A stretch of 16,915 bases of DNA from SZUA-430 sp964646885 (GTDB lineage Bacteria; Pseudomonadota; Alphaproteobacteria; Micropepsales; Micropepsaceae). Positions 1 to 6,591 of the stretch are shown one piece after another (position 1 is the stretch's first letter; each line of letters opens with the position of its first letter). The DNA is taken from the NCBI GenBank assembly GCA_964646885.1, contig CAZYFM010000075.1:1-16915 (forward strand). The letters are read 5' to 3'. The notes below the pieces were generated by a model, which ran no database searches, was not told the DNA's origin, and was given only the letters and a program-made list of their open reading frames with translations. The position numbers and the translations under genes are program-made.

Positions 1-588
1 GTACCACTCGGGCTCCGCGTACTCCTTGCCCTGCGTGACGCCGAGCAGGTAGCCGGTACCGGCAACGAGGATGAAGGTCTGGTAGCCCCAGAAGACGAAC
101 CAGGGCCAGAGGCCTCCGGCCAGGCGCGCCTTGCAGGTCCGCTGGACCACATAGAACGACGTCGCCAGCAGCACGTTGCCGCCGAACGCGAAGATCACGG
201 CTGACGTGTGCAGCGGGCGAAGACGGCCGAAATTCGTCCACGGCAGCTCGCTGAAGTAGAAGATGTTCGGAAAGGCCAGCTGCAACGCGATGATCAGGCC
301 GACGAGCAGGCCGGCAATGCCCCAGAACATCGACGCGATGACACCGGCCTTGACGATGTCATTGTCGTAGGGCGCGTTGTCCTCTGCAGGGATGCCTTCG
401 GCGTAGCGCCGAACCATCCAGAGGATGGCCAGGCCAAACCCGACCATGAATGTCGCCGCCTGGATCGACATCAGGTGGTCCGCGGTCTTCACGGATACGG
501 TCAACGCCAGGAACAACAGGAATACGAACAAGGCAGGCACGGCAAACAGGTCCAGCCGGACCTTTTGCTGTTCAGATGATGGCTGCAT
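1..588 (-). CDS. ccoN: Cytochrome cbb3 oxidase subunit I (CcoN), N-terminal part
   Basis: Catalytic subunit of the high-affinity cbb3-type terminal oxidase, an inner-membrane enzyme that reduces O2 at low oxygen tension. The reading frame runs off the left edge, so only the first 196 residues are present. The translation is strongly hydrophobic, with membrane segments near residues 14-34, 42-60, 82-104 and 125-150 and another near 160-183. The stretch GRLRPLHTSAVIFAFGGN (121-138) is the family hallmark. H127 should be the low-spin heme b ligand, as known for heme-copper oxidases. The ATG at 588 is preceded by GAGG about 5 bases upstream. ccoO, ccoQ and ccoP would be expected beyond the left edge but cannot be seen. 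An FNR-type box about 70 bases upstream suggests oxygen control. The identification is confident; completeness of the gene cannot be judged. Confidence 0.93.
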   Translation of the reverse strand, partial: MQPSSEQQKVRLDLFAVPALFVFLLFLALTVSVKTADHLMSIQAATFMVGFGLAILWMVRRYAEGIPAEDNAPYDNDIVKAGVIASMFWGIAGLLVGLIIALQLAFPNIFYFSELPWTNFGRLRPLHTSAVIFAFGGNVLLATSFYVVQRTCKARLAGGLWPWFVFWGYQTFILVAGTGYLLGVTQGKEYAEPEWY

Positions 589-654
589 GGGCCCCTCGCG
601 ACTCGGATGAGAAACGTCCAGCGCGAACACAGCATTTTGGCACCCGTCACAGCC

Positions 655-668
655 TTGACCTGAATCAA
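655..668 (-). promoter_or_regulatory. FNR/FixK-type box upstream of ccoN
   Basis: On the minus strand this reads TTGATTCAGGTCAA, one mismatch from the FNR/FixK/Anr consensus TTGAT-N4-ATCAA. Its centre is about 73 bases upstream of the ccoN ATG. A class II arrangement (box centred near -41.5) would put the transcript start near 620 and leave a leader of about 30 bases. FixK- or FNR-controlled cbb3 operons are well established in alphaproteobacteria, so site and gene fit each other. I see no convincing -10 hexamer. Confidence 0.75.
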
Positions 669-727
669 GGGGTCGCCAGCGCGGCCACTAGGTCGCACCG
701 GACAATGTGCAGGAAGCGCAAGGCTAG

Positions 728-746
728 CCGGGCCGCTGCGGTCCGG
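728..746 (-). terminator. GC-rich hairpin after the 761-1144 gene
   Basis: CCGGGCC (728-734) and GGTCCGG (740-746) form a 7-bp stem with one G-T pair and a 5-base loop. It begins 15 bases beyond the stop codon of the small secreted protein gene on the minus strand. No T-tract follows on either strand, so it may be a Rho-dependent or partial terminator, or only a GC-rich coincidence. It also separates that gene from the ccoN promoter region. Confidence 0.3.
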
Positions 747-760
747 AATTCAGGGGTTGT

Positions 761-1144
761 TTACTTTGACATCAGGGGATCGCAGGCAAGTGCCAGCGTG
801 CGCATCTCTTCGATGTTGTAGATGCCAACCCCGCCGTCCCGGATCTCTCGCAGTTCGCTGCGCATGTACAGCGCGTGTCCTTCAAGCTGCTCGCGCGCGA
901 GGTCTTCGCTCAGCCCCTCGGATTTCAGCTTCTCCATGGCAAGGCTTTCGGCCTTCGCGCGCTGGGTCTCGAAGCGCGCACGCTCCTCGGCAGGGATCTT
1001 GCCCGCCTCGCCAAGTCCCACCATGGCATCGTAGATGCCATAGCACTCCGAAAGCCGGTCGCCGTCGACATTCTCCTCGGAGGCGAATGCAAGCCCCCAC
1101 GCAAAAAAAGCAAGGGTCGTTGCAGCAATTGGCCGGATCCGCAT
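761..1144 (-). CDS. Small secreted protein of unknown function
   Basis: 127 residues. I do not recognise the family. The N-terminus (residues 1-22, basic MRIR followed by a hydrophobic run to LAFAS) looks like a Sec signal peptide, so the mature protein should be periplasmic or exported. The remainder is charged and mostly helical (roughly 50-105). Two cysteines, C34 and C121, sit near the two ends of the mature chain and could form one disulfide. The ATG at 1144 was chosen because GAGG lies 6 bases upstream and the signal peptide begins cleanly there; a longer frame back to 1225 would add an unlikely preface. The gene is divergent from the SDR gene across about 145 bases. Expression is plausible, but the function is unknown. 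Confidence 0.65.
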   Translation of the reverse strand: MRIRPIAATTLAFFAWGLAFASEENVDGDRLSECYGIYDAMVGLGEAGKIPAEERARFETQRAKAESLAMEKLKSEGLSEDLAREQLEGHALYMRSELREIRDGGVGIYNIEEMRTLALACDPLMSK

Positions 1145-1231
1145 GGAATGCCTCGTTTTCAGCCAGCGTGCTGCTGGCTGCGTCATTAGAGCGGCAACGA
1201 GTCTCATCCTCAAGACCTCTCGCACAATTCA

Positions 1232-1260
1232 TTAAAAACCGGGGACTTTTGCGGTATACA
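1232..1260 (+). promoter_or_regulatory. Possible sigma70-type promoter for the SDR gene
   Basis: TTAAAA (1232-1237) and TATACA (1255-1260) are separated by exactly 17 bases, matching the -35/-10 consensus at 4 and 5 of 6 positions. A transcript would start near 1267, about 22 bases before the ATG at 1289. This is a sequence match only. Confidence 0.45.
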
Positions 1261-1288
1261 GACGATTGGGGATCGGGGCGAACTCGCG

Positions 1289-2155
1289 ATGGGAAAGACG
1301 CAGAAATCCGTCGTGATTACGGGGGTGTCGAGTGGCATTGGCCTCGCGACAGCCCGCACGCTTCTCGCGTCCGGTTTCCGGGTCTATGGCAGCGTGCGCA
1401 AGGAAGAGGACGCCAAGCGCCTCTCCGCAGAGCTCGGCACGGGGTTCTTTCCGCTCGTTTTTGATGTCACCGACGAGAAAGCCGTCAAGACAGCCGCCGC
1501 GCGCGTGCGCTCGGCGCTGAACGGCGAGACGTTGACCGCGCTGATCAACAATGCAGGGATCGCGGTGGCGGGTCCGGTGGTTTACCTGCCGGTTGCCGAC
1601 TTCAGGAAGCAGCTGGACGTGAACCTTACCGGCGTGGTCATCACCACCCAGGCCTTCGCGCCATTGCTCGGCGTCGACAAGGGATTGAAGGGCAAGCCCG
1701 GCCGCATCATCAATATCTCTTCGGCCAGCGGAAAGCGGGCCTCTCCTTTCCTCGCACCTTATGCGGCCTCGAAATTCGGGCTTGAAGGCCTTTCCGAGGC
1801 GCTCCGCCAGGAAATGATGGTCTACGGCATCGACGTCATCGTCGTGGCGCCGGGCATGGTGGCCACTCCGATCTGGGACAAGGCCAAGGAAATCGACATC
1901 GAACCGTATGCCACCACGGCCTTCGCCCGCTCGATCGAGAATGTGAAGTTCATGGCGATAAAGCAGGGAAAGGCGGGTCTTCCCGCCGAGCGCATCGGGC
2001 AGGTGGTCCGTCGCGCCATTACCTCCCGCTTTCCCAAGCCGCGCTATGACGTAAGCCGGCCGAGCATGGGCAAGGTCATCCTTTCCCTGCTTTCGCAGCG
2101 CACCATCGACCGCTTGACGGCAAATGCCATCGGTCTCAAGCGCATCCGTCGCTGA
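1289..2155 (+). CDS. Short-chain dehydrogenase/reductase (SDR), classical type
   Basis: 288-residue NAD(P)-dependent oxidoreductase, presumably cytosolic. The Rossmann dinucleotide motif TGVSSGIG is at 11-18, and DV at 59-60 is the usual adenine-contact region. NNAG is at 87-90, the structural Asn of the active site at N112, the catalytic Ser at S145, and the YxxxK pair at Y158 and K162. All four catalytic residues are therefore present. R37-K38 after the second strand suggests a preference for NADPH, which is an inference from the family. The substrate cannot be read from the sequence; the C-terminal half (after about 190) determines it and does not match a subfamily I can name. SD pairing is weak (GGGG about 10 bases upstream of the ATG). 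The gene appears monocistronic. Confidence 0.9.
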   Translation: MGKTQKSVVITGVSSGIGLATARTLLASGFRVYGSVRKEEDAKRLSAELGTGFFPLVFDVTDEKAVKTAAARVRSALNGETLTALINNAGIAVAGPVVYLPVADFRKQLDVNLTGVVITTQAFAPLLGVDKGLKGKPGRIINISSASGKRASPFLAPYAASKFGLEGLSEALRQEMMVYGIDVIVVAPGMVATPIWDKAKEIDIEPYATTAFARSIENVKFMAIKQGKAGLPAERIGQVVRRAITSRFPKPRYDVSRPSMGKVILSLLSQRTIDRLTANAIGLKRIRR

Positions 2156-2266
2156 AGCGCGGTTTTCCGGGATCAGCCTGTACTTGGTCGGCTCCAGAAA
2201 TTGCTTCATCCACAGTCCTTCATGAATTAATTTGCAACCCTCGCTTGTTCGTTGGAGAGGTGTGCG

Positions 2267-3208
2267 ATGCGTTCTTCAGGGATCCGTCTTGTCGCCACAT
2301 GGACCGTGCTGGGCCTGGCTGCCGCGGTGGCGCCGGTCGCGAGATCCGCGCCCGCATGCGCCGGCGATGCGTGTGACAGCATCGTGCTCTCCGATGATGG
2401 TTGCGTCTGGAAGAACGCGTCCGACAAGCCGGTGAAGTTCTCGCTGTTCAATGCCACCGAGACCCTGCTCGCAACGGTGCTTCCGCCAGGAGAAACCTTC
2501 AGGCAGGTCAACAAGGCAGCATGCGTGAGCAGTTCGCCAGGCTCTCCTCAATACCAGGCAGTATTCACCTCCGTGAGAAAGATGCCGGACGCGCCGGACT
2601 TCACGCTGAAGACGACGTCCGCGACGACAGCTCCGGTGCCGGCGGTCCCGAAAGTTGCGACGCCCAGGGCCAAGCCCGACGCGTCTGTTGCCACTGTCGA
2701 AGTTCCGGCGGCGCCTGCGTCCACTCCCGCGCCCACGCCCGTGGCAGCACCGGTTCAGGTCGCTGCCGTGCGCCCGGTGCCGCGCGTCAAGCCTGAACAG
2801 CCCGTCGCCGCTGTGCCCGTGCCGCCGGCGCCAGCCGTTGCAGCGCTTCAGCTGCCGACCCAGGCGGAAATTGAAGCGGGCGCCAGCCCCTGCGGCGAAG
2901 CCTGCGCCGAGATCCTGTTCAAGCAGGTGGACGACTGCCTCTGGGTGCAAAGCCAGAACCCGAAACCGATCATGTTCCAGGCGTCCGTCGACGGCCGCAT
3001 GATCCTGATCCCGCTTGAAGGGGCGAGTTACGAAAAGTCATCCGGCACGCCGGCTGCGGATGCTTCCGCCTACCACGCGCGCCAGCGTGACCCGTTCCAG
3101 TCCTCGTCCGCGGGTATTCCTGTGTACAGGGCGCGGATCGGTGACAAGGGCGCATGCGTGAAGGACAAGTCCCAGATCACGCAGTTCGTTGCGATTTACC
3201 GGAAGTGA
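2267..3208 (+). CDS. Secreted protein with two four-cysteine domains and a Pro/Ala linker
   Basis: 313 residues, family not recognised. A signal peptide covers about residues 1-30. Two related domains follow. The first (about 31-105) has Cys 31, 36, 46 and 86; the second (about 209-313) has Cys 209, 213, 224 and 297. Both share the pattern C-x(3-4)-C-x2-I, then D-x-C-x-W or DC-x-W, then KP[VI]xF, then ACV near the end, so the protein looks like an internal duplication. A low-complexity Pro/Ala/Val linker (about 118-195) joins them. Four cysteines per domain suggest two disulfides each in an exported protein. The ATG at 2267 has an excellent GGAGAGG 6 bases upstream; a TTG 15 bases earlier is less likely. 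It follows the SDR gene by 111 bases and may have its own promoter. Confidence 0.75.
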   Translation: MRSSGIRLVATWTVLGLAAAVAPVARSAPACAGDACDSIVLSDDGCVWKNASDKPVKFSLFNATETLLATVLPPGETFRQVNKAACVSSSPGSPQYQAVFTSVRKMPDAPDFTLKTTSATTAPVPAVPKVATPRAKPDASVATVEVPAAPASTPAPTPVAAPVQVAAVRPVPRVKPEQPVAAVPVPPAPAVAALQLPTQAEIEAGASPCGEACAEILFKQVDDCLWVQSQNPKPIMFQASVDGRMILIPLEGASYEKSSGTPAADASAYHARQRDPFQSSSAGIPVYRARIGDKGACVKDKSQITQFVAIYRK

Positions 3209-3272
3209 TGAGGAGATCGGGGCCAGGCGGCCAGCGACGGCTGTCCGTCACCCGCAATCATCCATGATCAGT

Positions 3273-3300
3273 GATTTCGATGCCGAACATCGCCGAAATC
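3273..3300. terminator. Imperfect inverted repeat between convergent genes
   Basis: GATTTCG (3273-3279) and CGAAATC (3294-3300) are complementary, and the internal ATG/CAT extends the stem with a small bulge. It lies between the stop at 3208 and the convergent MerR gene ending at 3335, so it could terminate either transcript. There is no clear T-tract, so the assignment is weak. Confidence 0.3.
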
Positions 3301-3334
3301 GCCGAAAACAAAAAGTGAACAAATCGTCGCAGGT

Positions 3335-4132
3335 TTAAACCTGGCCGTCGCGGGTCTTGAGTTCCTTCATCACCGCGCCAAGGAACACCCAGTGCTTCTG
3401 TGTTGTCTTCATGCGGGCTGCCGCGTCCGGGTCCTGCAGGAGTTCGCTGTTCATTGCGCCCGCTGCGCGAAACAGTGCCGGGTCACCCTGCGTGAACTCA
3501 TGGATGAGCGCCATGGCACGCCGTCCGATGGACAGCGCCGCGGCCGACGTGGTGGAGGGTGCATCTCCCAGCGCGTCAATGTCCGCCCAGATGCGTTCCC
3601 AGGCATCGCCGACGCGCTTCTGGTCTTCAGCGGTAAATGTGCGTGACCGGATCTGCGCGAGCTGCTCGGGCGTATAGTGCCGGCGGGCCATGTCTTCCAG
3701 CCGGGCAGTCCACTTCGCGTCATTCATCCTTGTGCTCCTGACGACGGTTGCGAGTTCCTCCGGAGACAGGACCTGGTGCGATGCGATGCGGGCGCGAGCG
3801 CTGCGAACGAGGCGCAGCGCCTCCGCCGTTTTTGCCTGGCTTTCCTCAAGGGCGGCTTCCTGGAGTGCAAGCGTGCTGTCGATGGAGACACTGCCGCTCA
3901 TGATGGCCTTGATCCGCCGGAGTGGCAGCCCCAGCTGTTTCAGGGCCACGATGATCGCCAGCCGCTCAAGATCGCGTGGTCCATAGGCGCGCCAACCCGA
4001 CTGCGTGCGGGCCGGGCGGACAAGTCCCATGTCCTCGTAAATCCGCAGGGCCTTCACCGAAATGCCGAATTGCTCCGCAATCGCCGCTGGCGCGTCGGCA
4101 AAACTGTTAGGTTTGCGGTTTCCGTCTCGCAT
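3335..4132 (-). CDS. MerR-family transcriptional regulator with TipAS-like C-terminal domain
   Basis: 265 residues, cytosolic. The N-terminal winged helix-turn-helix (about 18-86) shows the MerR signature ISVKALRIYEDMGLVRP followed by GWRAYGPRDLERL and QLGLPLRRIKAIM. A helical dimerisation segment follows (about 85-115). The C-terminal half (about 145-260, with YTPEQLAQI and DAWERIWADIDAL) resembles TipAS domains, which in Streptomyces TipA bind thiopeptides and in other proteins diverse small molecules. It probably acts as a ligand-responsive activator that untwists a promoter with a long spacer. No metal-binding cysteines of the MerR/ZntR type are present. SD pairing before the ATG is poor. 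The small membrane protein gene lies 64 bases upstream on the same strand and may be co-transcribed. Confidence 0.85.
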   Translation of the reverse strand: MRDGNRKPNSFADAPAAIAEQFGISVKALRIYEDMGLVRPARTQSGWRAYGPRDLERLAIIVALKQLGLPLRRIKAIMSGSVSIDSTLALQEAALEESQAKTAEALRLVRSARARIASHQVLSPEELATVVRSTRMNDAKWTARLEDMARRHYTPEQLAQIRSRTFTAEDQKRVGDAWERIWADIDALGDAPSTTSAAALSIGRRAMALIHEFTQGDPALFRAAGAMNSELLQDPDAAARMKTTQKHWVFLGAVMKELKTRDGQV

Positions 4133-4196
4133 TTTGGGTACCGTCTTTCCGGATGGGGCACGATCAGCCCGGCCCTTGGGGCAGGCTCAAGTCCCG

Positions 4197-4358
4197 TCAC
4201 GCACGCTGCAGCACGAACTCGATCGTCCACGCCACGCACACGGCAAGAAACGTGACCACGGCAAGCAGCAGCACACCCTTTTGCCACACGAGCCTGGGAC
4301 GGCGAATGATGCTGGCGATGATCACGCAGAGCGACAGGCCAAACAGGACCAGGAGCAT
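4197..4358 (-). CDS. Small two-helix membrane protein (53 residues)
   Basis: A short frame starting at the ATG at 4358 and ending with TGA at 4197-4199. The product is almost wholly hydrophobic: helix 1 covers about residues 1-18, a basic turn RRPRLVWQK lies at 19-27, and helix 2 covers about 28-50, ending QRA. By the positive-inside rule the loop should be cytoplasmic and both ends periplasmic. AGAAG 5 bases upstream could serve as ribosome binding site. It lies just upstream of, and in the same direction as, the MerR/TipAS gene, so it may belong to the same transcript. I recognise no family. The clean double-helix pattern argues against a chance frame, but there is no homology support. Confidence 0.5.
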   Translation of the reverse strand: MLLVLFGLSLCVIIASIIRRPRLVWQKGVLLLAVVTFLAVCVAWTIEFVLQRA

Positions 4359-4604
4359 GGGGCTTCTCGTTGGATCGCATGGATGATGCTACGGCCGCCA
4401 GCATATCCCATCGCCGGGGAAGCCGGGATTCGAAATTCGCCTGCAGGGCGAAATGGCGTTGCAATTGCTGCATAATCCCGTTGAATCCGAACGGCGGAAC
4501 AAGGCGTTGCTTGACGGCAGCGCCATAAGCACGGATCGTCTGTCAGGGGTACCACCCGAACAGGGTTACTGTCGGGCTGGCGAGAGACGCGTGCGGGGGC
4601 AGCG

Positions 4605-5309
4605 ATGGATGTGTTGGGCGGGATCAGTCTGAGCGATGACACGCTCCTGGTCTTCACGACCGGGGTCGGAGCGGGTGTGCTCCTGTGCGCGGCATTGGGC
4701 GCGAGCCTGCCGCGCCGCAAGGACGCCAGTGCCTTGTCTTCGCGCGTTGCAAAACTCGAGATGCGCCTGGCGGCGGGCAAGAACTTTCCCGCGATCGCCT
4801 CCGCCGTCACGACATTCGAGGGCTGCATCCCGGCGCTGGTCGAGGCCGGATCGCGCGTGCTGCTCGCGGATGCGGGCTTGCCGCGCCTGAAGCCGTCCAG
4901 CCGCACGGCTGACCCCGAGGAGATCGCGCGCGAGTTCGGCGAAGCCATGCGCGACAACACGGTCGCTGCAGTGGAAATTGCAAAGGCCATCATCGACCAG
5001 GGCGTAAACCTGAACGATGCCGGTGACCGTCGGCGCGTGGCCGATCGCATCCGTTCCGAAGGAAAGAAGCTCAGCACCTCGTTCTGGGACAAGTATGGCG
5101 AACTGATGCTCGCCTCCAGCCTGCCTCAGAACCTGAAGGACCTGCTGCGCGTGTTCTTCGCCCAGGTGAAGCGGTTGAAGACGGCCGTCACCGAGTTGGT
5201 GAAGGATCCGAGCTTTGCCGACCTCGACGCCGTGCTGGATCGCGCGATCGATCTTCTGGATACGGCAAAGGCCATAATCGACGAGCTCGAAAGGCTGAGC
5301 GAAGGCTAG
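4605..5309 (+). CDS. Membrane-anchored helical protein of unknown function
   Basis: 234 residues, family not recognised. One hydrophobic segment (about 11-33) is followed by RRK, predicting an N-out/C-in single-pass protein with a cytoplasmic domain of about 200 residues. The soluble part is mostly predicted helix. It includes an AVEIAKAIIDQG segment (about 125-136) and a similar DLLDTAKAIIDELERL segment at the C-terminus (about 216-231), which may mark a distant internal repeat. The ATG at 4605 is preceded by a G-rich run (GGGGG) about 5 bases upstream. It converges on the XRE-S24 gene with only 14 bases between stop codons and a short GAAGG/CCTTC hairpin there. No catalytic motif is visible. 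Confidence 0.65.
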   Translation: MDVLGGISLSDDTLLVFTTGVGAGVLLCAALGASLPRRKDASALSSRVAKLEMRLAAGKNFPAIASAVTTFEGCIPALVEAGSRVLLADAGLPRLKPSSRTADPEEIAREFGEAMRDNTVAAVEIAKAIIDQGVNLNDAGDRRRVADRIRSEGKKLSTSFWDKYGELMLASSLPQNLKDLLRVFFAQVKRLKTAVTELVKDPSFADLDAVLDRAIDLLDTAKAIIDELERLSEG

Positions 5310-5323
5310 CGTCCTTCACCGGC

Positions 5324-6022
5324 CTAGACACCCAGAAGCTCGCGCAGGCTCAGCACCTTGTGCAGGGACTTCACCTTGGCCAGGGGAAGCTGGAATTCCC
5401 GCTCGGGATTGTATTGCCTGAGCTTCAGATGTGTCGGCGTCTTCGCCACCAGCAGCTTCACCATTGCGGTTCCAGGCTCGTTTGCGGTCGCGCCCTGAAG
5501 TTCGACCACGACGTGGTCTCCGGGGGCTGGTGGCCGTGACGGCGTCACGTAGATGAGGTCGCCGCTGCAGTTCCACGGCGCCATGGAATCTCCCGTCACC
5601 CACAGCGCGTAGAGGTTGCGCAGGCGCGCCACGCCCTGCGGCCGCCGCACGTAATCGGTGACTTCGCCATTGAAGCTGAAGTCGCCCTGTTCGCCGCCGA
5701 CAGCGGTGCCGAACACGGGCACGTCGACGGGCATGGACTGGATGGACACCACCGGTTCCGTGCCGGGCGAGGCAGTGGCGGGCGCGATTGAAAGTTCTTC
5801 GGTGCTTACGCCGAGCGCGCCCGCAAGCCTGGCGAGGCTGTCGCGCCCGGGCTTTTCACGTCCTGTTTCCCATTGCGAGATCGCCGGCTGCGACACGCCG
5901 ATGCGCGACGCAAGTTCGGCCATCGTCAGGCCTCGCTGCAGGCGCAGTTCACGCAGGCGAAGTCCTGGCGCAGCGGCTGGGGCGCGCGACTGCTTTCCAT
6001 GTGGAGTACTGCCGGAGGGCAT
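5324..6022 (-). CDS. XRE-type repressor with S24 (LexA/CI-like) peptidase domain
   Basis: 232 residues from the ATG at 6022, which has AGGA 8 bases upstream; an ATG at 6049 and a TTG at 6058 are in frame but lack an SD. The N-terminal XRE helix-turn-helix spans about 23-77 (LRELRLQRGLTMAELASRI, then VSQPAISQWETGREKP). The C-terminal S24 domain spans about 100-230, with catalytic S146 in GDSM and K189 in AMVKLL, so the Ser/Lys dyad is present. Such proteins repress phage or SOS-type genes and self-cleave when activated RecA accumulates. The expected Ala-Gly cleavage pair is replaced by A107-V108-G109-G110, so cleavage is uncertain. It is divergent from the leader ORF/DUF6362 pair and probably controls it and itself. 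Confidence 0.88.
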   Translation of the reverse strand: MPSGSTPHGKQSRAPAAAPGLRLRELRLQRGLTMAELASRIGVSQPAISQWETGREKPGRDSLARLAGALGVSTEELSIAPATASPGTEPVVSIQSMPVDVPVFGTAVGGEQGDFSFNGEVTDYVRRPQGVARLRNLYALWVTGDSMAPWNCSGDLIYVTPSRPPAPGDHVVVELQGATANEPGTAMVKLLVAKTPTHLKLRQYNPEREFQLPLAKVKSLHKVLSLRELLGV

Positions 6023-6078
6023 ATTGTATTCCTGTTTTGTTCCATTCATATAAGCCAATATAAGGAGGTGTCAACGGT
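6023..6078. promoter_or_regulatory. Divergent control region with a LexA-like half-matched site
   Basis: This AT-rich stretch, unlike the surrounding GC-rich DNA, separates the repressor start (6022) from the leader ORF (6079). It holds ATTC-N7-GTTC (6028-6042), one base from the alphaproteobacterial LexA box GTTC-N7-GTTC, and a repeated TATAA (6050-6053 region and 6060-6063 region). The AAGGAGG at 6062-6068 is the ribosome binding site of the leader ORF. An operator for the adjacent repressor is likely here, but its sequence is not certain. Confidence 0.45.
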
Positions 6079-6168
6079 ATGACCCAGAAAACGGCAGTAA
6101 ATCGGTCCCCGGATCAAAATTATAAGCCGGGCTCGCCAAATCGCGGGACGGGAAGGAGGCGCGGGTGA
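6079..6168 (+). CDS. 29-residue leader ORF, stop overlapping the next start
   Basis: Begins at the ATG at 6079 behind a near-perfect AAGGAGG (6062-6068, 10 bases upstream), the best SD in this part of the window. It encodes a short, basic, Pro/Gly/Arg-rich peptide ending GRRRG. Its TGA (6166-6168) overlaps the GTG start at 6165 of the following gene as GTGA, the classic geometry of translational coupling. The peptide itself resembles nothing known to me. It may act only as a coupling leader, or the SD may serve a longer upstream-initiated product. Confidence 0.45.
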   Translation: MTQKTAVNRSPDQNYKPGSPNRGTGRRRG

Positions 6169-6560
6169 CCTGGAACAGGAAAGCCGTGGCCGAGCGCATC
6201 AGGGAAGCATGTGACACGCTGAGGCGCCTGCCCGAACAGAAGGTGCGCGGATACTTTTCGACCTGGCCACTCTTTGTCTCCGACATGGTGGAGAGCGTGC
6301 TCGAGAGTGAACTCACGACCCGCCTGGCGGCGGCGTCTCCCCGCGCAATCGACCGCATGCACGAGACGTTTGGCTGGTTCGTTCACCTGCAGGAAAAGCC
6401 GCATCTCGCTGTAGCGCTTTGGCTGACATGTGGACGCGGCATGGGCCCATCGAGGGCGTCACGCATAATCGGTGCGCACCGTGACACGGTCCGGCACCGG
6501 CGGGACGAGGCACTCGACCGGATGGTAAGGGGGCTGAATGAAACCCGGCGCGCCGCTTGA
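6165..6560 (+). CDS. DUF6362 family protein (phage-associated, HTH-like)
   Basis: 131 residues from the GTG at 6165, with GGAGG at 6154-6158 about 6 bases upstream. The N-terminus WNRKAVAERIREACDTLRRLP, the YFSTWP motif (about 30-35), the SPRAIDRM...FGWF segment and the C-terminal GPSRASRIIGAHRDTVRHRRDEAL helix-turn-helix-like region match my recollection of DUF6362, common in alphaproteobacterial prophages. The C-terminal part resembles a sigma region 4 or terminase small-subunit type helix-turn-helix, suggesting DNA binding. It is coupled to the leader ORF and divergent from the XRE-S24 repressor, so it may be a phage gene retained under the repressor's control. No other phage genes are nearby. 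Family assignment is from memory. Confidence 0.7.
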   Translation: MTWNRKAVAERIREACDTLRRLPEQKVRGYFSTWPLFVSDMVESVLESELTTRLAAASPRAIDRMHETFGWFVHLQEKPHLAVALWLTCGRGMGPSRASRIIGAHRDTVRHRRDEALDRMVRGLNETRRAA

Positions 6561-6591
6561 GATTCCACCGTGTCCCCGAACCCACACTGAA

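Noticed and set aside
1232..2209. 325-residue minus-strand frame opposite the SDR gene
   Set aside because: It is a complement-strand shadow. The plus strand encodes a complete SDR with all catalytic motifs, while this frame is rich in Arg/His/Gly and shows no domain.
2651..2860. Low-complexity repeat suspected as a tandem repeat or CRISPR-like array
   Set aside because: It is Pro/Ala codon bias of the linker, with no regular repeat length or spacer pattern.
3331..3342. Palindrome AGGTTTAAACCT at the end of the MerR gene
   Set aside because: It spans the stop codon; too short and isolated to support a regulatory role.
4453..4632. 59-codon plus-strand frame before the 4605 gene
   Set aside because: Weak SD, no signal or domain, and its end overlaps the next gene out of frame; nothing separates it from chance.
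4322..5092. 256-residue minus-strand frame overlapping the 4605 gene
   Set aside because: Ser/Arg/Pro-rich composition typical of shadow frames, no SD; it overlaps the better-supported 4605-5309 and 4197-4358 genes.
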